The notes beneath the pieces are model-generated. The model saw nothing but the letters and a program-made list of their open reading frames with translations. It was not told the origin of the DNA and searched no databases. DNA of 64,000 nt from assembly GCF_031581265.1 (NCBI RefSeq), contig NZ_JAVLBQ010000001.1, positions 124,001 through 188,000 of the forward strand. The letters are read 5' to 3'. A program made the position numbers and the translations under genes. This DNA comes from Gracilimonas sp031581265 (lineage in GTDB: Bacteria > Bacteroidota > Rhodothermia > Balneolales > Balneolaceae). Of the stretch, positions 1 through 9,697 are shown piece after piece. How positions within the stretch are numbered: position 1 is the first letter of the stretch; each line of letters begins with the position of its first letter.

Positions 1-31
1 TTCGTTTTTGAATTTAACATACTTAATAGCT

Positions 32-889
32 CTATTTGATTAAATAAAATTCCGGATTTTGAGGGGTACCATCTTTCCATATTTCAAAATGGAGGTGAAG
101 ACCTGTACTTAAAACACCAATATTTCCTGCTTCTCCTAAGATATCACCCTTCAAGACTAAATCACCATCTCTTTTATTAATCTTGGAGAGGTGCTTATAA
201 ATAGCAAGGATACCACCACTGTGCTGAACAGAAATAGTGTATCCATTGTTCATGGTCCAATTACTGTTTACAATGACGCCGTCGGCGATATTAATAACTA
301 ATTCATTGGTTTGAGTAGCAATATCTAATCCAAAATGTTCCTGTTCAGGTTCATATCTCCTGGTCAGGGTTCCCTGAACCGGAAACTTAGCAGGAAATTC
401 GGGAGCTGAATTAACAATATTCGAAAAAAGAATCTCATTTTGACTTAAACGCTCAAAAGTTGCAGTCTGATCGAAATTTACAAAATCCGGGTTGGAAAGC
501 CCCTCACCTCCACTAAATAGCTGATCAAACCTTTGGTCCGGAGTGAGGGTAGTATCCACATTCAAACGTATAATTTCCTTCATTTCTTGAAGCTGACGGT
601 CTCTCTTTAGCAGAGAATCTTCCAACGCTATTGCTTTGTTGGTAATTTCAAGTACTTGAGATCTTATATCCGAATCCGATCCACCATTTATTAAGTTACC
701 TAATGGAGTGATCATAAATATACCGGCAGTGACAAGAATCACCATTATTCCCAAAAATGTAATGCCCACAAAAAGACTATTAGGACGAAGCTTGTAGGAA
801 TTATCCTTGTCAGGTTTGGAATCATCCAACAACATTACAGTCAGCCTTTTATGGCGTTGTTCAAATAATTTTTTGAGTAGTTCAATCAT
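32..889 (-). CDS. M23 family metallopeptidase, membrane-anchored
   Basis: A 285-residue protein with a basic N-terminus, one membrane segment (about residues 39-62), a short helical linker and a C-terminal LytM/M23 domain. The zinc and catalytic residues are visible as H185 and D189 (HFGLD) and H265/H267 (HLHFE). M23 enzymes cleave peptidoglycan cross-bridges, and because all key residues are present this one is likely active in the periplasm rather than a pure EnvC-like activator. It stands 30 bp downstream of the glycosyltransferase gene on the same strand. The exact target bond cannot be read from the sequence. Confidence 0.9.
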   Translation of the reverse strand: MIELLKKLFEQRHKRLTVMLLDDSKPDKDNSYKLRPNSLFVGITFLGIMVILVTAGIFMITPLGNLINGGSDSDIRSQVLEITNKAIALEDSLLKRDRQLQEMKEIIRLNVDTTLTPDQRFDQLFSGGEGLSNPDFVNFDQTATFERLSQNEILFSNIVNSAPEFPAKFPVQGTLTRRYEPEQEHFGLDIATQTNELVINIADGVIVNSNWTMNNGYTISVQHSGGILAIYKHLSKINKRDGDLVLKGDILGEAGNIGVLSTGLHLHFEIWKDGTPQNPEFYLIK

Positions 890-919
890 TGTATTTCAAG
901 TTACTACAACAAAAACTAA

Positions 920-2188
920 TTATTGAGTTGAAATTTCATTGAAGATTTTGGTCAACTCTTGCGTTAAATACTTTCTGTTAAATAATTCTACAAATTCAGC
1001 TGAATAATCTGGGATGTTATCGTCCTCAAAGTCTTTTATCAAATGACCTAACTGTGAAGATACTTCATCAACATCATAGGGTTTTGCTAAATAAGCTCTG
1101 CCATAATTTAACAATAATTCCTTAGCACTGCCCTCGGGCACGAGTCCAAGGATGGGTTTTTTAGTCGCAAAATATTCACTTGTTTTACCTAATGATATGA
1201 TTTCAGGATTTTTCTTTTGCCCAATATTAAGCCATAAAATATTCGCTTTAAGCAAGTTTTTTGTGGCAGTTTTATGATCTACATATCCGTAGTCAACAAT
1301 TAGAGAAGTGAGATTGAGTTTATTTATTGTTTTCCAGTGTGTAGCATTTAAGCCTCCCTGAAATTGTAATTCTATTCTACCTCTGAGATGTGGCTTTTTT
1401 TGAAATAGCTTTGCCATAGCTTGTAAAAAAACTTTTGGGGTACTGTCAGGATAGAATACACCACTATAAAGGAAACTAATTTTATTGGGAGATGAAGGGG
1501 CTATTGCATTTGCATCTTCAAAATCCTGTGGATCATATCCATGGCCAATCACTTTTGGTTTTTTCAAAACCCGTGAATTGATACTGTCAGCTATATGCTC
1601 ATTCACGGTCAACAACTCATCTGCTTTTGATAGAGTTTCAATTTCCAGCGCTTCCATTTTTTTACGGTGCCAGCGGGTAGGATATCTCAAAAGGTGACTC
1701 CCAACCCAATCATCCCTCAAATCCATGACAACAGGAATTCCTGTTTTATCCTTAATTCGTTTAGCCAGCATTAAATTACTGTATGGAGGGGCAGTTGAAA
1801 AAATAAGATCAATCTTTTTAGAATCAATTATCTCCAGGGCTTTTTTGAACCCGGGCCCTATCCACTTTTTTTTATTATCTGGCAGGTATATGAAATTTGA
1901 AATCCACCGAAGCACTTGTCCTAATGGCTCAGGGATGTTTACATCTTTCTTTCTTTGGCTAATTTTGTGAAAAGGGGTATCTGCTTCAACCCGAAAAACA
2001 TCAATATTTAAATTCTGCAGCTCCTCATTTAACGATTCGTCAAAGGTGTGATATGCCCCAGGCTCAGGACACAACACAATGGGGTTCCACCCAAATTCAC
2101 GCAAATACTTTACGAATTTAAGAGGACGTTGGACCCCACTCCCTCCCATGGGAGGGAAATAATAGACAATGAAAAGAACGTTCTTCAT
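920..2188 (-). CDS. GT-B glycosyltransferase (family 4-like)
   Basis: A 422-residue GT-B protein. The N-terminus has the glycine-rich loop typical of GT4 enzymes (YYFPPMGGSGVQR, about residues 9-21). The C-terminal half has the nucleotide-sugar pattern GKTSEYFATKKPILG followed by an acidic stretch. It probably transfers a sugar to a surface polysaccharide or lipid from the cytoplasmic face. Sugar and acceptor are unknown and no other polysaccharide genes lie beside it. It starts only 17 bp after guaB, so the two may be cotranscribed. Confidence 0.85.
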   Translation of the reverse strand: MKNVLFIVYYFPPMGGSGVQRPLKFVKYLREFGWNPIVLCPEPGAYHTFDESLNEELQNLNIDVFRVEADTPFHKISQRKKDVNIPEPLGQVLRWISNFIYLPDNKKKWIGPGFKKALEIIDSKKIDLIFSTAPPYSNLMLAKRIKDKTGIPVVMDLRDDWVGSHLLRYPTRWHRKKMEALEIETLSKADELLTVNEHIADSINSRVLKKPKVIGHGYDPQDFEDANAIAPSSPNKISFLYSGVFYPDSTPKVFLQAMAKLFQKKPHLRGRIELQFQGGLNATHWKTINKLNLTSLIVDYGYVDHKTATKNLLKANILWLNIGQKKNPEIISLGKTSEYFATKKPILGLVPEGSAKELLLNYGRAYLAKPYDVDEVSSQLGHLIKDFEDDNIPDYSAEFVELFNRKYLTQELTKIFNEISTQ

Positions 2189-2205
2189 ATTTCGGGTTGA
2201 GGCGA

Positions 2206-3696
2206 TCAGGAGACCGAATAATTCGGCGCTTCCTTCGTGATTTGAACCGAATGTGGGTGACTTTCTCTGTAAGCCGCAGCTGAAATCTGCACAAACTCAG
2301 CTTTTTTCATTTCCTCGATATTTGCAGCACCTGCATATCCCATGGCTGCCCGAAGTCCGCCAGACATTTGATGTACAACTTCACTTAAATGTCCTTTGTA
2401 GGGAACACGTCCTTCAATTCCTTCCGGTACTAATTTGTTGATATCGTCTTCAACATCTTGGAAATATCGGTCTTTAGATCCTTTATTCATTGCGCCAATA
2501 CTTCCCATTCCCCGATACGATTTATATTTACGAGATTCATAGATGATCGTCTCACCGGGGCTTTCATCAACCCCGGCAAACATTGATCCCATCATAACCG
2601 CATCTGCTCCACCGGTAATCGCTTTTGGAATATCTCCGGTTTGCTTTATACCTCCATCGGCAATAAGGCCAATTCCTTTTTGATTGGTATACTCGGCAAC
2701 TTCCATAATTGCACTTAATTGAGGAACTCCAACCCCGGTTACCACTCGCGTTGTACAAATAGAGCCTGGGCCAACTCCAACTTTTACCACATCTGCACCG
2801 GCTTCAACTAAGGCTTCGGCGGCAGCTTTGGTAGCAATATTTCCACCAATTACATTTAGATCAGGGTAAGACTCTTTGATTTTTCTGATCGTATCAAGAA
2901 CACCTTGGGAATGGCCATGTGCGGTATCTACTGTGATTGCATCTACGCTTGTAGCAACTAAAGCATCAACACGATCCATAGTATCAGCTGTTACACCCAC
3001 TGCGGCTCCAACTCTCAAGCGTCCCATTTCATCTTTACATGCATTTGGGAAGTTCTTTTTCTTCTCAATGTCTTTAAAGGTGATTAATCCCACTAACTTA
3101 TTATTCGCATCAACGATGGGTAATTTCTCTACTTTATAATGCTGTAGAATTTGTTCTGCTTGTTTTAGGTTTGTCCCTTCTTTTGCAGTGTACAAATTTT
3201 CATGCGTCATGATATCTCCAAGCTTCTTGCCCATCTCAGACTCAAAGCGAAGATCTCTATTTGTTACGATACCTACCAAAATTCCTGCGTCATCAACAAT
3301 TGGAATTCCTCCGATTTTCTGCTTTTTCATAAGTGCCCGTGCTTCCCGAACGGTAGCATCTTCTTTCAGTGTAACCGGATCTACGATCATACCACTTTCA
3401 CTTCGCTTCACTAACCGAACATGCTCCGCCTGATCTTCGATACTCATATTTTTATGAAGCATGGCAATTCCACCTTCGCGAGCTAATGCAATTGCTAAAC
3501 GGTACTCAGATACCGTATCCATAGCCGAGCTAATGATAGGAACATTTAGTTTGAGCGTTGGGGTCAGATTTACCGTGGTATCGACATCTCTTGGTAGTAC
3601 CTTCGAGTAATTGGGCACCAATAGCACGTCATCGTAGGTAAGCCCTTGGCGTGTAATTTTTTTGAAGGGAGAGGAATCATTCATTATAGGCATCAA
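2206..3696 (-). CDS. guaB: Inosine-5'-monophosphate dehydrogenase
   Basis: Catalyses NAD-dependent oxidation of IMP to XMP, the committed step of GMP synthesis. The 496 residues have the normal family layout: TIM barrel halves around two CBS domains (about 105-215), and the catalytic loop GPGSICTTR with C314. Residues 1-5 hold three Met codons (MMPIM), so the start could be a few codons later. The 140-bp gap to the divergent gene at 3836 is AT-rich and presumably holds the promoter. Confidence 0.97.
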   Translation of the reverse strand: MMPIMNDSSPFKKITRQGLTYDDVLLVPNYSKVLPRDVDTTVNLTPTLKLNVPIISSAMDTVSEYRLAIALAREGGIAMLHKNMSIEDQAEHVRLVKRSESGMIVDPVTLKEDATVREARALMKKQKIGGIPIVDDAGILVGIVTNRDLRFESEMGKKLGDIMTHENLYTAKEGTNLKQAEQILQHYKVEKLPIVDANNKLVGLITFKDIEKKKNFPNACKDEMGRLRVGAAVGVTADTMDRVDALVATSVDAITVDTAHGHSQGVLDTIRKIKESYPDLNVIGGNIATKAAAEALVEAGADVVKVGVGPGSICTTRVVTGVGVPQLSAIMEVAEYTNQKGIGLIADGGIKQTGDIPKAITGGADAVMMGSMFAGVDESPGETIIYESRKYKSYRGMGSIGAMNKGSKDRYFQDVEDDINKLVPEGIEGRVPYKGHLSEVVHQMSGGLRAAMGYAGAANIEEMKKAEFVQISAAAYRESHPHSVQITKEAPNYSVS

Positions 3697-3835
3697 TAAA
3701 AAAATTTAACTTGCAGTTTTTCAAAGATACGAACTTTCGGTTGGAACTACTTAATGAGATTCCCTAAAATTATATATAATATATTGTCTTATAACCGATT
3801 AAAATATTTGAAGCTTTTAATCAATAATCCTGAAA

Positions 3836-4594
3836 ATGGCAGAAAAAGAATTTACACAAAATCAGATTCGTGATATCCTGGCAAAAGCTTCAGAAATTCA
3901 GCAATCAAAGAATGATTTGGAATCTGAAGAACGGGGTATCACTTCTGCAGAACTGCAGGAAATTGCAAGTGAAGTTGGTATATCAAAAGAAGTTTTAATT
4001 AAAGCTATTCAAAGTGTAGAAAGCCGGGCTAAACAGGAGTTTAATTGATTAATTGGCACAGGTGAATTACAGTCATCAACCATTATTAATCAAGAAATTA
4101 CAGATCTTCAGCTTGATCGGTTGTTCCCTGAACTGAACGCGTATACCGGCCAAAAAGGTACTGTAGAACAAATGAGGAACAGCTATGACTGGGAGCAAGT
4201 TGAGAACAAACTTGAAAGTATCAGGCGTGTCACTGTAGTGCCAAAAGATGGAAAGACAAAAATCACACAATATGTAAACTGGGATGAATTTAGAGGTGCA
4301 GGATTATTTCTTTCTACATTTTTCGGGGCACTTGGGGTCGCTCTTATTTTAAAAGCATTCGGCATTCCAAAGACCTCTTATTTGCTTCTCTCTTCTATTG
4401 GTGCTTTAGCCGGTTATTTCGGTTTCATGGGCGGTCTCAAATATTATTTCAACAAACAGAAAAAGAAATTTGAGTCTATCATGCAGTTAATAACAGATGT
4501 ACTGGAACAGCCGGCACAACACCGCATTAGTACTGATGATATCCCTAAAAATTTAGAAGAAAATAAGACTCAGAAATATAAAACCAGATCCTGA
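3836..4594 (+). pseudogene. 2-TM hypothetical protein gene split by an in-frame TGA
   Basis: Two ORFs in the same frame (3836-4048 and the extension ending at 4594) are separated only by TGA at 4046-4048. The 24 codons between that stop and the first internal TTG (4121) are all sense codons. The first part (about 70 aa, pattern Q-I-R-D-I-L-A-K-A...L-Q-E-I-A-S-E-V-G-I) and the second part (RLFPEL...GTVEQ, then two membrane segments around 'GLFLSTFFGALGVALILKAFG') resemble the two ends of one protein family from memory. The simplest reading is a nonsense mutation in a 251-residue protein. Two separate small genes, or a sequencing error, remain possible. Confidence 0.6.
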
Positions 4595-4620
4595 GTCATA
4601 TTCTCAATAAAGCATTTTCA

Positions 4621-4968
4621 CTACAGAGATTTTACTTTTAATGCATCAATCGCCGTATCCAAACTGCAAATTCCATCCTGAAAGCAGCTTACCCAGTAGT
4701 GAATAGAGTCTCTTCTTCTTTTTACAAAAGGATCGCAGGAAGAAAAACGCCCTTTGAGTTCTTCTACCATAAATTTCACATCTTGATGAATTTCGATCTT
4801 TAACTCATCAGGTAGATTTCCCCAGCCCATTAAATTGAAGGCTTCCTGCATCTCGTTGTACTCTTCGATGCTTTCTTTCTGAATGCGTTTTAGTACCGGA
4901 ACGGCAAATAATGCTGTTGCTTTGTTTTGCTTTGAAGTAATTGATAGTGCTTGATTCATCATGGTCAT
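4621..4968 (-). CDS. Hypothetical protein, orphan
   Basis: A 115-residue soluble, mainly helical protein that I do not recognise. It has no signal peptide or membrane segment and has a C-terminal pair of cysteines (SCF...GICSL). The first residues are MTMMN, so the start may be the second or third Met. An inverted repeat (CATTGAGT at 4966-4973, ACTCAATG at 4989-4996) overlaps the first possible start codon and could be an operator or RNA hairpin. The gene is isolated between convergent and divergent neighbours. Codon use looks normal, so it is probably real. Confidence 0.6.
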   Translation of the reverse strand: MTMMNQALSITSKQNKATALFAVPVLKRIQKESIEEYNEMQEAFNLMGWGNLPDELKIEIHQDVKFMVEELKGRFSSCDPFVKRRRDSIHYWVSCFQDGICSLDTAIDALKVKSL

Positions 4969-5216
4969 TGAGTTTTGTTTTTTGATTTACTCAATGATAC
5001 TCATACCAAGTGACAACATAGTGTCACCCCGAAAAATAATTTATTCTGAAGATCAAAATCACAAAAGAATAAGCATTGATTGTATGAAATATTGTGCCTC
5101 AGATATTTAGGAATGGATTAGGTTTTAATACCAAACGATAACGATCCTATTTAGTGCTTTAGAGTTTTCATGGCAGTACTAAACGAAAGTACACACTATG
5201 TGGAATTAGGGAAGCA

Positions 5217-5246
5217 AATTATGTACATTTATTTATGTACATAATT
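5217..5246 (+). promoter_or_regulatory. Operator-like inverted repeat of the toxin-antitoxin operon
   Basis: A perfect 12-bp inverted repeat, AATTATGTACAT, 6-nt spacer, ATGTACATAATT, ends 13 bp before the antitoxin ATG. Each arm contains the 8-bp palindrome ATGTACAT, so the site also reads as two tandem operators one and a half helical turns apart. Phd-type antitoxins bind short GTAC-centred palindromes as dimers, so this is very likely the autoregulatory site. Confidence 0.75.
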
Positions 5247-5259
5247 CAAATTCAAAAAG

Positions 5260-5508
5260 ATGAAGAAAGTACCCGTAAATAAAGTCAGAGAGCAGTTAGC
5301 TAAATACCTCACTGAGGCTGAGCGTGGCGAAGAGGTCATCATTACCAAACACAACAATCCCATTGCCAAGTTGGTGAATTATAAGGAGCCAAAGAAAAAG
5401 AAGAAATTCCCGGATATGACGGAGTTTCGGAAAAGCCTGAATGTAGAAGGCTCTGTGTTAGATACCTTGTTGGAAACCAGAAATGAAGAAAGGTTTGGTA
5501 CAGAATAA
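5260..5508 (+). CDS. Antitoxin, Phd/YefM family
   Basis: An 82-residue antitoxin. The N-terminal half has the Phd/YefM DNA-binding fold pattern (VNKVREQLAKYL...GEEVIITKHNNPIAKLV). The basic, then acidic C-terminal tail (about 45-82) would wrap the toxin. The last 26 bp overlap the toxin gene, which couples their translation. Expected to repress its own operon through the palindrome at 5217-5246 and to neutralise the PIN toxin. Confidence 0.9.
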   Translation: MKKVPVNKVREQLAKYLTEAERGEEVIITKHNNPIAKLVNYKEPKKKKKFPDMTEFRKSLNVEGSVLDTLLETRNEERFGTE

Positions 5509-5926
5509 TATCTACATAGACACCAGTTGCCTAATACCCTACTATTTCAATGAAACACTAAGCTCCAAAGTCCAAGATTTCTTTGAGTCTGATAATAATT
5601 TCCTAATCAGTGAACTTTCAAAGGTAGAATTCTATTCAGCAGCCCGAAAGAAAGTAAGAATCGGACACACTACTGAATCAGAAGTAAGAAAAGTGTTTCG
5701 GATATTTGATTCACATATCCAGCAAAAGCTATACTCGATCATTAAGTTAGATGGAATACATTTTGATGCAGCCTCAAACATCATAAGATCAACTGAAAAT
5801 TCTTTGAGAAGTCTGGACGCTCTGCATCTTGGAATAGCCTATTCAGAAAATTATTCAGTCTTCAGTTATGACACAATTTTCAATCAAACCGCCATAGAAT
5901 TTGGCATCAGTGTATATCCTGAATAA
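5483..5926 (+). CDS. PIN-domain toxin, VapC family
   Basis: A 147-residue PIN-domain nuclease. The four acidic metal-binding positions are visible: D13 (IYIDTS), E49 (SKVEF), D112 (RSLDALHLG) and D130 (FSYD). VapC toxins cleave specific RNAs, often initiator tRNA or rRNA loops; the target here cannot be told. The start overlaps the end of the antitoxin gene in another frame. The pairing of a Phd-type antitoxin with a PIN toxin is common. Confidence 0.9.
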   Translation: MKKGLVQNNIYIDTSCLIPYYFNETLSSKVQDFFESDNNFLISELSKVEFYSAARKKVRIGHTTESEVRKVFRIFDSHIQQKLYSIIKLDGIHFDAASNIIRSTENSLRSLDALHLGIAYSENYSVFSYDTIFNQTAIEFGISVYPE

Positions 5927-5928
5927 GC

Positions 5929-6819
5929 CTACTCCGGATAAATACTCTTCTTCGCCGCCAGCAATGTATTCTTCATTAACATTGCTACCGTCATGGGCCC
6001 AACCCCACCGGGAACGGGTGTAATCCAGCTGGCTTTCTTTTTCACCGATTCAAAATCTACATCGCCTACCAGTTTATAGCCTTTTTTAGAAGTTTCATCG
6101 GCAATTCTGTTGATACCCACATCAATAATCACAGCCCCTTCTTTGATCATCTCGGCTTTGATAAGATGAGGCTGCCCGGCTGCAGCAATCAAAATATCAG
6201 CAGATATGGTGTGTTGTGTAAGGTCTTTAGTGTATTTATGGCAAATGGTGGTCGTAGCTTTTCCTGATGAGTTTTCTCTTGATAACATAATTGCCATCGG
6301 GGAACCCACGATGTTACTCGCTCCCACAACTACAGCATGTTTAGATTTCACCGGGATGCTGTAATGCTTAAAAAGCTCCATGATTCCCGCCGGAGTACAA
6401 CTTTTAAAACAAGGTTGATCTACCGTCAACCGACCAACATTCATGGGGTGAAACCCATCCACATCTTTGCGGTGGTCTATACTTTCAATCACATCATGAG
6501 AAGATAAGTGGGAAGGCAATGGCAGCTGAACCAAGATTCCATCTACCGAATCATCTTCATTATAATTTTTAATGATGGACTTAAGTTCTCTGGCAGAAAT
6601 AGTATCCTGCAGGATCTCTGTATGGGTTTCAATCCCAACGTCCTCACATGCCCGGGTTTTGGCCCCGGTATATACTTTTGAAGCAGGATCATCACCCACT
6701 AAAATAACTTGCAGGAACGGAGGCCGGTTCCCCTTGGCTGTCCAATCCTCCACATCCTCCCGAACGCGATTTCGTACTAATTCTGCTACTTGTTTTCCGT
6801 CAATTATCTCTGCACTCAT
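5929..6819 (-). CDS. folD: Bifunctional methylenetetrahydrofolate dehydrogenase/cyclohydrolase
   Basis: Interconverts 5,10-methylene-THF and 10-formyl-THF using NADP, supplying one-carbon units. The 296 residues match the family length. Hallmarks are the catalytic Lys in YTGAKTRA, VQLPLP, DVDGFHP, the Rossmann stretch VVGASNIVGSPMA and the C-terminal TPVPGGVGPMT. The start codon lies 1 bp after the stop of the upstream response-regulator gene, so the two are probably cotranscribed. It converges with the PIN toxin gene. Confidence 0.97.
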   Translation of the reverse strand: MSAEIIDGKQVAELVRNRVREDVEDWTAKGNRPPFLQVILVGDDPASKVYTGAKTRACEDVGIETHTEILQDTISARELKSIIKNYNEDDSVDGILVQLPLPSHLSSHDVIESIDHRKDVDGFHPMNVGRLTVDQPCFKSCTPAGIMELFKHYSIPVKSKHAVVVGASNIVGSPMAIMLSRENSSGKATTTICHKYTKDLTQHTISADILIAAAGQPHLIKAEMIKEGAVIIDVGINRIADETSKKGYKLVGDVDFESVKKKASWITPVPGGVGPMTVAMLMKNTLLAAKKSIYPE

Positions 6820-6820
6820 G

Positions 6821-8194
6821 CTATCGCTCTATATTGTATTTTTTCATTTTGTTGTACATATGGCTTCGCTGAATTCCGATGGCCTCAGCAGTCTGACTTA
6901 TATTCCAGTCGTTCTTTTCCAACTGCTTCACCAAAAATAAGCGTTCTGCCGTTTCTTTGAAGTCTTGGAAATCTTCGGTTTCATCCGCCAATTTACCCAA
7001 ATGCTCAGCTTTCAGGTCTCTTGTTTTGAGAACGTCACGTACGGTTTCCTCTGTGATTTCATCACTCGAAGCCAAAATTCCCAAACGCTCTACCGCATTC
7101 TGAAGCTCCCGTACATTCCCTCTCCGTTCTTTTTGCTGAAGGGCCTCGAGCGCCTCATCTGAAAAAGAAATCGAAGAAAAACTAATATCACGTTTTTTTA
7201 AATTCTGAAGGCAAGCTTCAGCAATCAATGGAATATCTTTATTTCGCTTCCGAAGCGGCGGTACTTCAATGGGAATTACGCTAATGCGGTGAAACAAATC
7301 TTCCCGAAAATTTCCTTCTTTTATTTCTTCTTCCAGATTTTTGTTGGTAGCGGCCAAAATCCGCACATCAATTTTTATGGGTTCACTTCCTCCTACACGT
7401 GTAATCGTACTTTCCTGTAGTGCCCGTAATACTTTGGCCTGGGCTTCTAAACTCATATCTCCAATCTCATCCAAAAACAACGAACCGCCATCAGCTTGTT
7501 CAAACTTTCCAATTCGTTGGTCGGAAGCCCCGGTAAAGGCTCCCTTTTCGTGCCCAAATAGCTCACTTTCTAATAAATCAGATGGAATGGCTGCACAGTT
7601 TACTTCTACAAATGGTCCTGCACTGCGCGAACTTTTTTCATGAATCCATTTGGCTACCAACTCTTTTCCGGTGCCATTTTCACCGGTGATGAGAACACGC
7701 GATTGTGTTGGTGCTACTTTCTCAATCAGATTTTTAATCTCTTCAATGGCCTTACTCTCGCCTATGATCTCCTGTATTTTAGGCAGCTTCTTTTTGATTT
7801 GCTTGTTTTCTTTCTCCAAACTTTTTTGAGAGAGTGCATTACGTACTGCTATAAGTAACCGATTCAAATCCGGGGGTTTTTCGAGAAAATCATAGGCACC
7901 CATTTTAGTAGCCTCCACGGCAATTTCGATGGTACCATGACCGGATATCATAATCACCGGAAAGTCATATCCCTTTTCACGAATGGCTTTTAATGTTTCG
8001 AGGCCGTCCATACCCTGCATTTTTATATCCAGAAACATCAGGTCGATATCGTTTTCGGCTAAAAAGTCCAGTGCAGCCTGACCGCCATCTACGGTTGAAA
8101 CCTCGTAGTCTTCAAACTCCAGGATCTCCTGCAGGGCATTTCGGATAGATTTTTCATCATCCGTGACTAATATGTGGGCTTTTTGGTCAGGCAT
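6821..8194 (-). CDS. Sigma-54-dependent response regulator, NtrC family
   Basis: A 457-residue activator with three domains in order: receiver (about 7-118, phosphoacceptor D56, acidic pair D12/D13, K106), AAA+ (Walker A GENGTGKE 171-178, GAFTGA 218-223, Walker B LFLDE 239-243) and a Fis-type helix-turn-helix at the end (NISQTAEAIGIQRSHMYNKM). It should open sigma-54 promoters when phosphorylated. No histidine kinase or sigma-54 gene lies nearby, so it is an orphan here. It directly precedes folD. Regulon unknown. Confidence 0.95.
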   Translation of the reverse strand: MPDQKAHILVTDDEKSIRNALQEILEFEDYEVSTVDGGQAALDFLAENDIDLMFLDIKMQGMDGLETLKAIREKGYDFPVIMISGHGTIEIAVEATKMGAYDFLEKPPDLNRLLIAVRNALSQKSLEKENKQIKKKLPKIQEIIGESKAIEEIKNLIEKVAPTQSRVLITGENGTGKELVAKWIHEKSSRSAGPFVEVNCAAIPSDLLESELFGHEKGAFTGASDQRIGKFEQADGGSLFLDEIGDMSLEAQAKVLRALQESTITRVGGSEPIKIDVRILAATNKNLEEEIKEGNFREDLFHRISVIPIEVPPLRKRNKDIPLIAEACLQNLKKRDISFSSISFSDEALEALQQKERRGNVRELQNAVERLGILASSDEITEETVRDVLKTRDLKAEHLGKLADETEDFQDFKETAERLFLVKQLEKNDWNISQTAEAIGIQRSHMYNKMKKYNIER

Positions 8195-8260
8195 TCGTTA
8201 TTGGTTAATGGGAAATGGTTATTTGTTTCATAAACGATGAACAAATAACCATTAAGCAAT

Positions 8261-9697
8261 TCAATACTTTTCGTAAAGGTACATCAAAATTTGTTCATGG
8301 ACGGCATCGATAGAACTTACTTTCTCGGAAATAAAATTATTGGTTGCCAGGCTCACGATCAGTTTTTTCCCGGATTCCGTTTCCATATAACCACTCAGCG
8401 TTCGAACGCCTGTTACAAATCCTGATTTCCCTTTAAAGTTTTTATACAAAGGCGTGCCCTTCATTCGATGTGCCAATGTTCCATCAATTCCGGCCACCGA
8501 CATGCTGTTGAAGTAAGCTTCAAACTCCGGATGATCCTGCATTTTGTGAAGGAATTCAGACAAATACGCTGTTTTGTTGAAATTGCCCTGCGCCATCCCT
8601 GAAGCATCATTCATGACTACATAAGTCGTATCAATTCCAAAATTAGCTAAGAATGTTCTTACCTGATCGATTCCATGCTCAAACGAACCGGGCTGATTTC
8701 CGGCATCTGCAGAAAGCCTTTTCACCAACATTTCGGTGTAAAAATTGTCACTTTCCTTATTGAGCCACTGAACCAATTCTCTCAACGGTTTGGAACGATA
8801 GGTAGCTATCACATTGGTAGTATCGTAAGAAAAAGCCTGATCGGGGACGATGATTGGTCTACTGAATTTGATTCCATTTTCATTTAAAAAATCTTTGAAG
8901 GAATCGAGGAAAAACATAGCGGGATCGTTGATAGCAAGCGACTCGTCCTCATAATACCCTTGCGGAAGTGTACTGCCCAAAATTATGGTATTCCCTCCCA
9001 TCTCACGTCTATAGTACTCATCATATTCTGTAGCCGGATGGGTAATCACCTGCTGATTTTTAAATGTCACGTAATCAGTGCTGTCGGGGAACCAGGTGAT
9101 TCTTGGTGTACCACCAATCTTTCCCTCTGCAAACACTTCCAAATCTACCGCATTATTATTGAAAGAAAGTGGGCTAATTTGCACACCATAATAAAATGAC
9201 ATGTCGTACCAATCCCAGCCCTTTGGATAATATTGATTATCAAACAAAGAAATATCAGCCATCAAATTGCCCTCAATGCGCTGAATTCCAAGATCCTGCA
9301 ACTGCTCCAAAAAGATCTTAAAAGCATAATATCGATCTTCTTCATACAAATCTCCGCTGATGGACGGATCTCCGCTTCCCTTTATGATTAGATCTCCAAC
9401 CCAGGTGTTACCCTGTAATTCACCATCTCCATAAATATTTGTGGTGAACCGATAGTCCGAACCAAAATGATCCAGAATGGCCGCGGAGGATATTAGTTTT
9501 TGGTTAGATGCGGGTATGATGGTTTTATGTGAATTGAGGCTTTCAAGAATTTTACCGTTTGCATCCCGAACCGTAACTGACCAAAAGGCTTCCTGATTTG
9601 GAGCATTGCCTATTATGGATTGCACGTTTTGAGCTACAGATACTTCCGCAAGAATCGCAAAGCATAACAGGTAAGTAAAGCGGATAATTAAGCTCAT
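8261..9697 (-). CDS. dacB: D-alanyl-D-alanine carboxypeptidase/endopeptidase, PBP4 (S13)
   Basis: A 478-residue secreted S13-family penicillin-binding protein. The signal peptide spans about residues 1-22 (cleavage near VAQ-N). Active-site motifs are SNQK (S64, K67), SDN (in ESDNFYTEM) and KSG (KGKSGFVTG, near the C-terminus). Such enzymes trim or open peptidoglycan cross-links in the periplasm. It follows the PTS IIA gene with no gap, suggesting cotranscription. Confidence 0.93.
   Translation of the reverse strand: MSLIIRFTYLLCFAILAEVSVAQNVQSIIGNAPNQEAFWSVTVRDANGKILESLNSHKTIIPASNQKLISSAAILDHFGSDYRFTTNIYGDGELQGNTWVGDLIIKGSGDPSISGDLYEEDRYYAFKIFLEQLQDLGIQRIEGNLMADISLFDNQYYPKGWDWYDMSFYYGVQISPLSFNNNAVDLEVFAEGKIGGTPRITWFPDSTDYVTFKNQQVITHPATEYDEYYRREMGGNTIILGSTLPQGYYEDESLAINDPAMFFLDSFKDFLNENGIKFSRPIIVPDQAFSYDTTNVIATYRSKPLRELVQWLNKESDNFYTEMLVKRLSADAGNQPGSFEHGIDQVRTFLANFGIDTTYVVMNDASGMAQGNFNKTAYLSEFLHKMQDHPEFEAYFNSMSVAGIDGTLAHRMKGTPLYKNFKGKSGFVTGVRTLSGYMETESGKKLIVSLATNNFISEKVSSIDAVHEQILMYLYEKY

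Noticed and set aside
4046..4048. TGA as selenocysteine or recoded codon
   Set aside because: No downstream selenocysteine insertion hairpin is visible and the surrounding family shows no reason for Sec; a nonsense mutation is simpler.
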